A stretch of 54,384 nucleotides of DNA from Streptacidiphilus carbonis (GTDB taxonomy: Bacteria; Actinomycetota; Actinomycetes; Streptomycetales; Streptomycetaceae), in assembly GCF_000787775.1 (NCBI RefSeq), contig NZ_BBPM01000021.1, forward strand, positions 65,332 through 119,715, written 5' to 3'. Below the pieces are notes generated by a model. It was not told where the DNA came from. It worked only from the letters and a program-made list of their open reading frames with translations, and made no database searches. Of the stretch, positions 7,313 through 14,624 are shown in pieces (position 1 is the stretch's first letter; each line of letters begins with the position of its first letter). The translations under genes and the position numbers were made by a program.

Positions 7313-8422
7313 ATGCCGACGCCCGACCCCTACCTGTTCCGTGCGCCCTCGGACCTGCCGTACTTCAGCTCCGACGGCGAGAAGTACCTGGCCCTGACCC
7401 CCCTGCGGGACCTGGAGAAGTCCCGCCCGCTGCGGGTGCTCTCCGAGGAGGACTTCGCCTTCTGGCAGACCTACGGCTACGTCGTGGTGCCCCAGGCGAT
7501 CCCCGCCGCGGCGGCCGCCCGGCTGCTCGACTTCGCCTGGGACTTCCAGGGCCTGGACCCCGCCCGCCCGGACACCTGGTACCAGGACCGCCCGTTCCGT
7601 ACCGACCTGGACCGGGAACTGCACATCTACGGCTTCGTCGAGGCCTACCAGCACCAGCTCATCTGGGACAGCCGGCAGAGCCGGCGGGTCTACGACGCCT
7701 TCGTCGACGTGTGGGACTGCGAGGAGCTCTGGGTCAGCCTGGACCGGCTCAACCTCAACCCGCCCAACGTCAGGAACCGTGACCGGGCCCTGATCGCGCC
7801 GACCGAGCGCGGCTTCGACATCGAACTGCACTGGGACGTGGACACCACGCTCGGCGTGCTGCCGCAGCGGGTGCAGGGCCTCATCGCGCTGAACGACACC
7901 GGCCCCGACGAGGGCGGGTTCCAGTGCAACCCGGAACTGTTCCGCCAGTTCGACCGCTGGAAGGCGGTGCAGCCGCCCGGCCGGGACCCGATCCGGCCCC
8001 GGGTGGACCGCGAGCTGATGCCGGTGGTGCGCCCGCAGCTGCGCGCCGGCGACCTGCTGATCTGGAACGGGCTGCTCGCCCACGGAGTGGCCCGGAACAC
8101 CTCGGCGAACGGGGTCCGCTCGGTGCAGTACCTGTCGATGATGCCCGCCCTGGAGTCCCACACGGAGCTGCGCCGCTCGCGCATCGACTCCTGGCGCACC
8201 CTCAGCACCCCGGACTGGAACGGCACCCTGGTCGGCGACGCGGTCAGGCACGAGTCGCTGCGCTACGGGCCGGCCGAGCTGAACGGGCTGGGGCGCAGGC
8301 TGCTGGGCCTCGACTCCTGGCACGACGGCGGTGACGGCGACAGCGACAGCCACGGCGCTGCCGCGGACGAGCGCGGGTCCGACCTCATGAGCGGAGAGCA
8401 CGCATGCGCCGTGTCTGTCTGA
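7313..8422 (+). CDS. Phytanoyl-CoA dioxygenase (PhyH) family Fe(II)/2-oxoglutarate oxygenase
   Basis: The 369-residue product has the PhyH double-stranded beta-helix with the metal triad HWD (His173-x-Asp175) and distal His257 in LLAHGVARN; Arg269 is a candidate 2-oxoglutarate ligand. The N-terminal part, FAFWQTYGYVVVPQAIP, is the classic PhyH entry strand. The ATG at 7313 follows TTGGAGCG by 7 bp; the frame is open further upstream but unlike the family. It is the first gene of a five-gene operon and its 3' end overlaps the next gene by 19 bp. The likely role is hydroxylation of an amino-acid or lipid-like pathway intermediate. The C-terminal 40 residues are Asp/Ser/Gly rich and poorly conserved-looking. 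Confidence 0.88.
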   Translation: MPTPDPYLFRAPSDLPYFSSDGEKYLALTPLRDLEKSRPLRVLSEEDFAFWQTYGYVVVPQAIPAAAAARLLDFAWDFQGLDPARPDTWYQDRPFRTDLDRELHIYGFVEAYQHQLIWDSRQSRRVYDAFVDVWDCEELWVSLDRLNLNPPNVRNRDRALIAPTERGFDIELHWDVDTTLGVLPQRVQGLIALNDTGPDEGGFQCNPELFRQFDRWKAVQPPGRDPIRPRVDRELMPVVRPQLRAGDLLIWNGLLAHGVARNTSANGVRSVQYLSMMPALESHTELRRSRIDSWRTLSTPDWNGTLVGDAVRHESLRYGPAELNGLGRRLLGLDSWHDGGDGDSDSHGAAADERGSDLMSGEHACAVSV

Positions 8423-9750
8423 CCCTGCCCACCGACCGGGCCTGCGCCGGGACGATCGGTGCCGTGCACCAGGAGGCCGCCTGGGCGGCCGCCAACTTCG
8501 ACGTCGAGGTGCACCTGCTGGTGCTGGACTCCTCCGACCCGGGCACCTTCGCCGAGCACGCCGCAGCCGTCCGCGCGGCGCCGACGGTGCCGAACGTGGT
8601 GGTGCACCATCTGGACGAGGCCGCGCAGCGCGCGTTCCTGCGCGAGGCGATCGACCGGGCGGAGGTGCTCCAGCCGGACCTGGTGCTGGCGCTGATGCTG
8701 CCGAGCCGGTCCTCCTACGGCGCCTGCACCAACCGGGCGTTCCTGATCGCCAGGGCGCTGGGCTGCGAGTCGGTCCACCGCCGCGACTCCGACCTCCGCT
8801 ACCAGCTGCTGGACGGCGTCCCGGTCCATCCGGTCCGGCACGAACTGGCCTCCCTGGGCAGGCGCGCGAGCGAGGCGGCCGCGGGTGTCGACGAGATCGA
8901 CCTGGACCCGGCGTATGCGCACCGGCCGGTGTCCATGGTCGGCGCCTCCTTCGTGGGCGAGCTCTCCGTCGACATCGGCGAGGTCGAGCGGCTGGACCCG
9001 GAGGTCTACCACGACCTCGTCAGCCTGTGGGCGCCGGCGGACTGGTCGGCGGAGCAGAAGCGGGACCTGGTCGCCGAGTCGTTCCGCGGCGCGGGCAGCG
9101 AGACGTTCAGCGGAGACCGCGCGACGCTGACCGTGGTGGACCCGATGCGGGTGGACATGAGCAATATCAGTTTCCACCAGGTGCAGGAGCTGGTCCCGCT
9201 GCCGCCGGGGACCGAGACGATCGGCAGCGACTACTTCCTGATCCATCTGGTCCACGACGCCGGACTGCCCGGTGTGCTGCACAACCGGCACATCGTCAAC
9301 TACTACACCCCCGAGCGGCGCACCGACGCCGGGTTCGCCGCCTACCACGTGCGGCTGGTGAAGTTCTTCCTGTCGATGCTCTACTTCAACGACGTCTACG
9401 CCCGGATGGCGGCGGCCGGCGAGTCGCTGCTCGACGACCAGGACCGGGTGCGGCCCGATCTGATCGCCCGGTTCCTGCGGCAGAGCGCCGAACTCGACCG
9501 GGGCGAGAACGTCCAGCGGTTGCGCAGCCTGGACCGCTCCTACCGCAGACTGGGCGGCCGTTACGCGGCCTTCGCCGACCTGCTGGCCGTCCGCGGCCCC
9601 CGGCTGCTGGACGAGGCCCGGCGCGACATCGAGGACTTCGCCCTGCTGACCGAGGTCTGGGGTCCGCTGATGCGGGCTGCCGCGGTCACGTCCCTCGACC
9701 CGCGCACGTCTCCGGCGCCGGGACGGCAGCTGGAGCGCAGCCGCACATGA
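8404..9750 (+). CDS. DUF6271-like protein, possible GT-A-type transferase
   Basis: The 448-residue product begins MRRVCLTLPTDRACAGTI and has alternating beta/alpha stretches (VEVHLLVLDSS, NVVVHHLDEA, SYGACTNRAFLIARALGC). An HRRDSD motif (125-130) follows a hydrophobic strand, as the DxD motif does in GT-A glycosyltransferases. Later conserved-looking blocks are SMVGASFVGELSVDIGE, MSNISFHQVQE and IGSDYFLIHLVHDAGLPGVL. I recall this family as DUF6271 in streptomycete clusters; no function is established to my knowledge. It is embedded between the dioxygenase and the decarboxylase with overlapping starts and stops. The nucleotide-sugar idea is inference from the DxD-like motif only. Confidence 0.75.
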   Translation: MRRVCLTLPTDRACAGTIGAVHQEAAWAAANFDVEVHLLVLDSSDPGTFAEHAAAVRAAPTVPNVVVHHLDEAAQRAFLREAIDRAEVLQPDLVLALMLPSRSSYGACTNRAFLIARALGCESVHRRDSDLRYQLLDGVPVHPVRHELASLGRRASEAAAGVDEIDLDPAYAHRPVSMVGASFVGELSVDIGEVERLDPEVYHDLVSLWAPADWSAEQKRDLVAESFRGAGSETFSGDRATLTVVDPMRVDMSNISFHQVQELVPLPPGTETIGSDYFLIHLVHDAGLPGVLHNRHIVNYYTPERRTDAGFAAYHVRLVKFFLSMLYFNDVYARMAAAGESLLDDQDRVRPDLIARFLRQSAELDRGENVQRLRSLDRSYRRLGGRYAAFADLLAVRGPRLLDEARRDIEDFALLTEVWGPLMRAAAVTSLDPRTSPAPGRQLERSRT

Positions 9751-11003
9751 CGCACCGGAACGAGCCGCTGTCCGGAGTCATGTCCGACGCACTGTCCGAC
9801 GTACTGTCCGACGCCCTGTCCGCCGCCGCCGGGGACCGCATCTTCTTCGACCTCGACGGGATCGAGGCGCGCTACGCCGCCCTGCGGCGCGAACTGCCGC
9901 AGGTGGGAATCCGCTTCGCAGTCAAGGCCTGCCCGGTGGACGAGGTGCTGGCCTGCCTGGCGGGACAGGGCGCCGGCTTCGACGCGGCGTCCCCGCAGGA
10001 GATCGTCCAGGCGCTGCGGACCGGATTACCCGCCGGCTCCGTCCACTACGGAAACACCGTCAAGTCCGATCGGAACATCGCCGAGGCCCACCGGCTGGGT
10101 GTGCGCGACTTCGCCACCGACAGCGTCGCGGACGTCGCCGCGATAGCGCGCCACGCTCCCGGCGCGCGGGTCTTCTGCCGGCTGGCCACCAGCGGCGAGG
10201 GCGCGCTGTGGGGTCTCAGCAGGAAGTACGGGTGCTCGGCCCGGGAAGCGCCGGCGGTGCTGGCGGCGGCCCGGGCGGCGGGTCTGACCCCGGCGGGCCT
10301 GTCGGTGCACGTGGGCTCGCAGCAGATGACCGCAGGGGCCTGGCGGGACGCCTTCGACTCGCTGGCCGGGACGCTCGCCGCGCTGAACCGGCGCGGCATC
10401 CACCCGGACCACGTCAACCTGGGCGGCGGCCTGCCGGCCCTCGGCTACCTGGACCGGCACGGCCGGCCCCTGGAGCCGCCGCTGGACAAGATCCTGGCCG
10501 TGATCCGCGAGGGTGCGGCCCGGCTCCGGGAGGTGTCGGCCCGGCCGCTGGACCTGATCATGGAGCCGGGCCGGCACCTGGTGGCCGACCACGGCGCGAT
10601 CCGGGCCCAGGTGGCCCGGCTGACCGCCCGTCAGCAGCCGGGCGGGGAACGGGAGCACTGGCTCTACCTCAGCTGCGGCAAGTTCAACGGCCTGTACGAG
10701 ATGGACGCGCTGCAGTACCGGCTGGTCTTCCCCACCCATAGCCCGGACGCGCCCCGGGTGCCCGCCGTGGTCGCCGGTCCCACCTGCGACGGCGACGACG
10801 CCTACCCGCGCGGGCACAGCCCGGTCCCGGTGCCCCGGGACCTCGACTCGGGCGATCCGGTCTGGGTGCTCTCGGCCGGCGCCTACGCCACCAGCTACCT
10901 CACCCAGGGGTTCAACGGCTTCCCGCCGCTCGGCCACACCTGCGTGCGCGGCAGCGGGCTGCCCGCTGCGAGCGCAGAGAGCGCAGGGAGGCCGCGTGGC
11001 TGA
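9747..11003 (+). CDS. PLP-dependent decarboxylase, fold type III (ornithine/diaminopimelate decarboxylase family)
   Basis: The 418-residue product keeps the alanine-racemase-like barrel motifs: FAVKACP with the PLP lysine at Lys60, GFDAASPQEI, YGNTVKS, VHVGSQ, the phosphate loop NLGGGLP, EPGRHLVAD, CDGDD (347-351) and GAYATSYLTQGFNGF with catalytic Tyr380. This is typical of Orn/Lys/Dap decarboxylases of group IV. The ATG overlaps the upstream stop (ATGA). A second ATG at 9780 is possible because residues 12-27 form an SDAL/SDVL repeat encoded by a 12-bp tandem repeat. In this operon it probably decarboxylates a basic or modified amino acid, or a conjugate, to an amine. Confidence 0.9.
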   Translation: MTHRNEPLSGVMSDALSDVLSDALSAAAGDRIFFDLDGIEARYAALRRELPQVGIRFAVKACPVDEVLACLAGQGAGFDAASPQEIVQALRTGLPAGSVHYGNTVKSDRNIAEAHRLGVRDFATDSVADVAAIARHAPGARVFCRLATSGEGALWGLSRKYGCSAREAPAVLAAARAAGLTPAGLSVHVGSQQMTAGAWRDAFDSLAGTLAALNRRGIHPDHVNLGGGLPALGYLDRHGRPLEPPLDKILAVIREGAARLREVSARPLDLIMEPGRHLVADHGAIRAQVARLTARQQPGGEREHWLYLSCGKFNGLYEMDALQYRLVFPTHSPDAPRVPAVVAGPTCDGDDAYPRGHSPVPVPRDLDSGDPVWVLSAGAYATSYLTQGFNGFPPLGHTCVRGSGLPAASAESAGRPRG

Positions 11004-11550
11004 GGAGTTGAGTATCCGTCGGATCCGTCCGGACGACTGGGACGGCATCGTCGCCCTGGAGTCCCGCGCCTACGCCCCGCTCGGCCTGTCGGAGCAGCGG
11101 GCGGCGCTGGAGTCCCGGGCGCGGGCCTCCCCGGCCACGTGCTTCGTGGTCGAGTTCGAGTCGAGAGCGCCGCTGCGACGTCGCGTCGCAGCGTACGCGC
11201 TGGCTCTGCCCTATCCCAGGTTCCGGTATCCGGGACTGGGCGAGCCGGAGCAGGAGGCCTTCCGCGCAGGCAACCTGCATCTGCACGACCTGGTCGTCGC
11301 CGAGGAGCTGCGCCGCCGCGGGCTGGCCGCCCGGCTGCTGGCCCGGCTGGAGGTGGTCGCCCGGACGCAGCGGCACCGGCATGTCTCCCTGGTCGCGGTC
11401 GCCGGCAGCGAGTCCTTCTGGTCGCGCCACGGTTTCGCCGTCCACCGCGATGTCGCCGCCGAGCGGCACTACGGCGCCCGCGCCGTCTACATGTCCAAAC
11501 CGCTCGGCGCCCCGCCGCACGGCTCACCCCCGCACCACGAAGGAGACTGA
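10996..11550 (+). CDS. GNAT-family N-acetyltransferase
   Basis: The 184-residue product starts with GTG after GGGAGG and overlaps the decarboxylase 3' end by 8 bp. It has the GNAT beginning LSIRRIRPDDWDGIVALESRAY, a core strand LHLHDLVVAEELRRRGLAARLLARLE containing the acetyl-CoA motif A (RRRGLA), and the motif B-like SESFWSRHGF. In this operon it may acetylate, or otherwise acylate, the amine made by the neighbouring decarboxylase, either as tailoring or self-protection. The substrate is inferred from context only. Confidence 0.88.
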   Translation: MAEELSIRRIRPDDWDGIVALESRAYAPLGLSEQRAALESRARASPATCFVVEFESRAPLRRRVAAYALALPYPRFRYPGLGEPEQEAFRAGNLHLHDLVVAEELRRRGLAARLLARLEVVARTQRHRHVSLVAVAGSESFWSRHGFAVHRDVAAERHYGARAVYMSKPLGAPPHGSPPHHEGD

Positions 11551-11555
11551 CGCCC

Positions 11556-12812
11556 ATGTTCCGTGTCCAGGACGAGTTCCGCCGGACCCAGCTGGCGGTG
11601 GTGGCGCTGTTCTGCTCGCTCGGCTTCCAGTACGCCACCTGGGCCTCGCGGATACCCGCGATCAAGGCGCACCTGGGTCTGAGCGCGGCCGAGGTGGGCC
11701 TGCTGCTGATGGCCACCGGCGTGGGCGCGGTGGCGTCGTTCCCGCTGGTGGCGCTGCTGATGAAGCGCCTGGGCTCGCGCCGGCTCTCGCTGCTGTCGGC
11801 GCTCTGCCTGGCCCTGCTGCTGTTCGCCATGGCTGAGCTGCCGGACTATCCGACGGCACTGGTGGTGATGTGCGCCGACGGTGTGCTGGTGGGCGCGTTG
11901 AACGTGGCGATGAACGCGCAGGGCGCGGCGCTGGAGGTGCGGTTCGGGCGGAACACCATGGCCACGCTGCACGCCACCTTCAGCGGCGGGTCGCTGGTGG
12001 CCGCGCTGATCGCCTCCGGCATCAGCCTGCTGACCTCGTCCGTGCTGCTGCACTTCACGGTCGCCGCGGGCCTGCTGCTGCTCGCTGTCGCCTACGCCCG
12101 GCCCGGCCTGCTGACGCAGGACAAGCCCGCCGGAGCGGCCGAAGCCGCCGAAGCCGCCGGTCCCGGTGCGTCCGGCGAGGTGAAGGAGCCGAAGGAGCGG
12201 CGGCGCAGGCTGACCCTGCCGGCCCGGCTGACCCTGTGGATGGGCCTGGCCATGGCCTTCGGCACCGTCACCGAGGGGGCCATGAACGACTGGTCCTCGC
12301 TCTACCTCAAGGACGTCGCCAGGGCGTCGGCCGGGCTGGCGCCCATGGGCATCGCGGTGGTCTCGGTCACCATGGTGCTGGCCCGCCTGCTCACCGACGG
12401 CCGGCGCGACCGCTGGGGCGACGGCCGGATCGTCCGCACCGGCAGCGCGCTGGCTGCCCTGGGCCTGGCACTGGCCCTGTTGAGCGGAGGCCTGGTCCCG
12501 GCGCTGATCGGGTTCGCCTGCGTGGGCCTGGGCGTCGCCGCGGTCACGCCCTGCGTCTACGTGGCGGCGGCGGCCCAGGGGTCGGACGCGCTGACGCTGG
12601 TCGCCACCATGGGCACGGTCGGCCTGCTGGCCGGGCCACCGGTGATCGGATTCATCGCCAACGCGAGCGGCCTGGTCTGGGGCATGGGCGCGGTCGCCGC
12701 CTGCGCCCTGATCGTGTCGCTGTGCGCGACCCGGATCCACTGGGCCCCGGCCGTCGACTCCGCGCACGAGCCCGGGCCCCGGGCCACCCCGGTCGAGGCC
12801 GAGGCGGTGTAG
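11556..12812 (+). CDS. MFS transporter, probable exporter
   Basis: The 418-residue product has 12 predicted hydrophobic segments in two halves, separated by a charged loop (about 190-225, ending EVKEPKERRRRLTLPARL). Signature stretches include ATWASRIPAIKAHLGLS near TM1 and GSRRLSLLSALC in the loop between TM2 and TM3, of the kind seen in YbjJ-like MFS proteins. The ATG at 11556 follows AAGGAGA by about 9 bp, and only 5 bp separate it from the GNAT stop. As last gene of the operon and followed by a strong terminator, it is the likely exporter of the pathway product. Confidence 0.88.
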   Translation: MFRVQDEFRRTQLAVVALFCSLGFQYATWASRIPAIKAHLGLSAAEVGLLLMATGVGAVASFPLVALLMKRLGSRRLSLLSALCLALLLFAMAELPDYPTALVVMCADGVLVGALNVAMNAQGAALEVRFGRNTMATLHATFSGGSLVAALIASGISLLTSSVLLHFTVAAGLLLLAVAYARPGLLTQDKPAGAAEAAEAAGPGASGEVKEPKERRRRLTLPARLTLWMGLAMAFGTVTEGAMNDWSSLYLKDVARASAGLAPMGIAVVSVTMVLARLLTDGRRDRWGDGRIVRTGSALAALGLALALLSGGLVPALIGFACVGLGVAAVTPCVYVAAAAQGSDALTLVATMGTVGLLAGPPVIGFIANASGLVWGMGAVAACALIVSLCATRIHWAPAVDSAHEPGPRATPVEAEAV

Positions 12813-12824
12813 CGGGTCCCACGG

Positions 12825-12858
12825 GTGCGGGGCCGCGGCAGGTGCCGCGGCCCCGCAC
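12825..12858. terminator. Bidirectional terminator at the end of the five-gene operon
   Basis: A 16-bp perfect GC-rich stem (GTGCGGGGCCGCGGCA, arms 12825-12840 and 12843-12858) closes a 2-nt gap between the converging MFS and GH99-like genes. Confidence 0.85.
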
Positions 12859-12873
12859 CGGCGCGTCGGAGCG

Positions 12874-14526
12874 TCAGAGCAGGTCGAACTGCTCCCAGGT
12901 GCCGATGGCGGTGCGGTTGGCGATCAGCGGGCTGGCGCCGGCGTTGTCCGCGGTGACGTAGCAGTTGTTCACCAGGGCGAGCAGGCTGACCGTGCCGTTG
13001 GAGTTGTGCACCAGCTTGAAGGTCTCCCAACCGCCGACCGAGGTGCGGTTGGCGATCAGGGCCTTGGCCCCGGCGTTCTCGGCCGTCACGATCATGTTGT
13101 TGGCGTGGGCCCGCAGCGCGATGTTGCCGTTGCCGGCGTCGAGCTGGTCGAACTGCTCCCAGGGGCCGACCGCGGTGCGGTTGGCGATCAGCGGGTCCGC
13201 CCCCGCGTTGTCCGCGGTGACGATCATGCTGTTGGCGCGGGACCGCAGGCTGATGACCGTGGTGCCGCCGCTGCTGACGACGGGTTGGGTGGGCCGGGTG
13301 GCGGTCAGCGCGATCTGGCCCTTCAGCATCCTGCCGCCGTCCGCGGTGAGGCGGAGGTAGTAGTCGCTGCTGCAGGCGGTGCCGTCCTCGTCCAGGGCGA
13401 GCAGCCCTGATCCGGTGGGGACGCCGGCCGCGGTCGCGGCGGTCTTGGCGATCTGGTTGCCCTCGTTGAACTCGTCGAACATCGAGATGTAGATGCCCTG
13501 CGCGCCCACCCGCTTCATGTTGTAGAACTGCCGCCACATGAAGTCGCCGTGCGCGCGCTGACGGGCCGACAGGTCGCCGGGCAGCACGCACGGCTGGTAG
13601 TCGATGCCGTTGGCGTTGCAGTCGGCCTGGTCGCCGGTGTTGACGTTGGTGTAGAAGCTGTCGGAGTCCGCGGCGGTGCCGATCCGGCCGACCATCCAGG
13701 GCGAGATCATGTTGAAGGCGTGGTAGACGTCCAGGTAGCCGGCCCGGGAGTCGTTGACGCCGGTGCGCCAGTAGGTCGGCACCCCGCCCATCACGTAACA
13801 TCCCTGGCTCTTGAACCAGTTGACAACGTCGAGGCAGGTCGCCGCGTCCCACGGGTGGTTGCTGTCGTTGAAGCCGAACCCCCAGATGCCGACCACCGGC
13901 TTGCCGTTCTGGTGCGCGTAGGCGGAGGAGGAGGTGTAGGCGGACATCTTGTTGGTCCAGTCCGCCTTGATCTCCGCCTGCATGCTGGTCCAGCCGCTGA
14001 CGTCGTACATGATGTAGAACTTCACGCCGTGGCTCTCGGCGGAGGTGCGCACCAGGGCGGTGACGGCGTCCCGGATCGGCCCCTCGCCGCCGGTCGGGTT
14101 GAAGCGCTGGAGGGCGGCGGTGTCGCAGCCGTTCTGGGACATCCAGGCGAAGTGGGTGTCGGTGCTCTGGGCGTCGTAGTTGGAGTAGAGCTTGGCGGCA
14201 GCGCCGTTGCCGAGGGCGGCGAAGCCCGTCTGGTAGCTCTTGCTGTACTCCGACATGTCCGGCCAGGCCTTGATGCCGCTGTTGCTGGGGGAGGGCGGCT
14301 GGGAGGAGTTGGGGCTCCAGTGCCACCACGCGTTGATGGGGGAGTTGTCGCCGATGCAGGCGAACCAGCCCTGGTAGCCGACCGTGATCTTGCCGACCAC
14401 GTCCCCGGCCGGGCTGGCGGCCGGTTGCGCGGACACGGCGGCGCTGGCCGCGTCCCAGGCCGGCAGTGCGCCGACGGCGGTCCCGGCGACGGCGATGCCG
14501 ATGAATGTACGACGAGTCATGCCCAT
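12874..14526 (-). CDS. Secreted GH99/GH71-like glycoside hydrolase with C-terminal fascin-like beta-trefoil
   Basis: The 550-residue product has a Tat-type signal (MTRRTFIGIAVAGTAVGALP with the RR pair). A TIM-barrel-like catalytic region follows (about 45-400; VGYQGWFACIGD, KFYIMYDVSGW, KPVVGIWGFGF, GIYISMFDEFNEGNQIAK). The FDEFNEG block would hold the acidic catalytic residues. The last 125 residues comprise three repeats of roughly 45 residues with the motif NNMIVTAENAGAKALIANRT, as in fascin-type beta-trefoils that bind carbohydrate. The start is 14526 or the in-frame ATG at 14520; neither has a strong ribosome binding site. The enzyme probably attacks an alpha-linked polysaccharide outside the cell, consistent with the GH87-like neighbour. 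Confidence 0.82.
   Translation of the reverse strand: MGMTRRTFIGIAVAGTAVGALPAWDAASAAVSAQPAASPAGDVVGKITVGYQGWFACIGDNSPINAWWHWSPNSSQPPSPSNSGIKAWPDMSEYSKSYQTGFAALGNGAAAKLYSNYDAQSTDTHFAWMSQNGCDTAALQRFNPTGGEGPIRDAVTALVRTSAESHGVKFYIMYDVSGWTSMQAEIKADWTNKMSAYTSSSAYAHQNGKPVVGIWGFGFNDSNHPWDAATCLDVVNWFKSQGCYVMGGVPTYWRTGVNDSRAGYLDVYHAFNMISPWMVGRIGTAADSDSFYTNVNTGDQADCNANGIDYQPCVLPGDLSARQRAHGDFMWRQFYNMKRVGAQGIYISMFDEFNEGNQIAKTAATAAGVPTGSGLLALDEDGTACSSDYYLRLTADGGRMLKGQIALTATRPTQPVVSSGGTTVISLRSRANSMIVTADNAGADPLIANRTAVGPWEQFDQLDAGNGNIALRAHANNMIVTAENAGAKALIANRTSVGGWETFKLVHNSNGTVSLLALVNNCYVTADNAGASPLIANRTAIGTWEQFDLL
12877..13255 (-). repeat. Three in-gene repeats encoding the fascin-like trefoil
   Basis: Three DNA repeats of about 133-135 bp lie inside the 3' part of the glycosidase gene. 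The anchor GGTGCGGTTGGCGATCAG recurs near 12910, 13045 and 13178. Their close similarity suggests recent internal duplication or homogenisation of the beta-trefoil lobes. Confidence 0.8.
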
Positions 14527-14624
14527 GATGTGGGTTCACTTTCCAGGGATCGGTGGTGGGTTTCGGTAGGTGATGCCGAAGTGATGAAGGTCAGGGGCGA
14601 TGGGCGACCGGGGGTGATGGGGGG

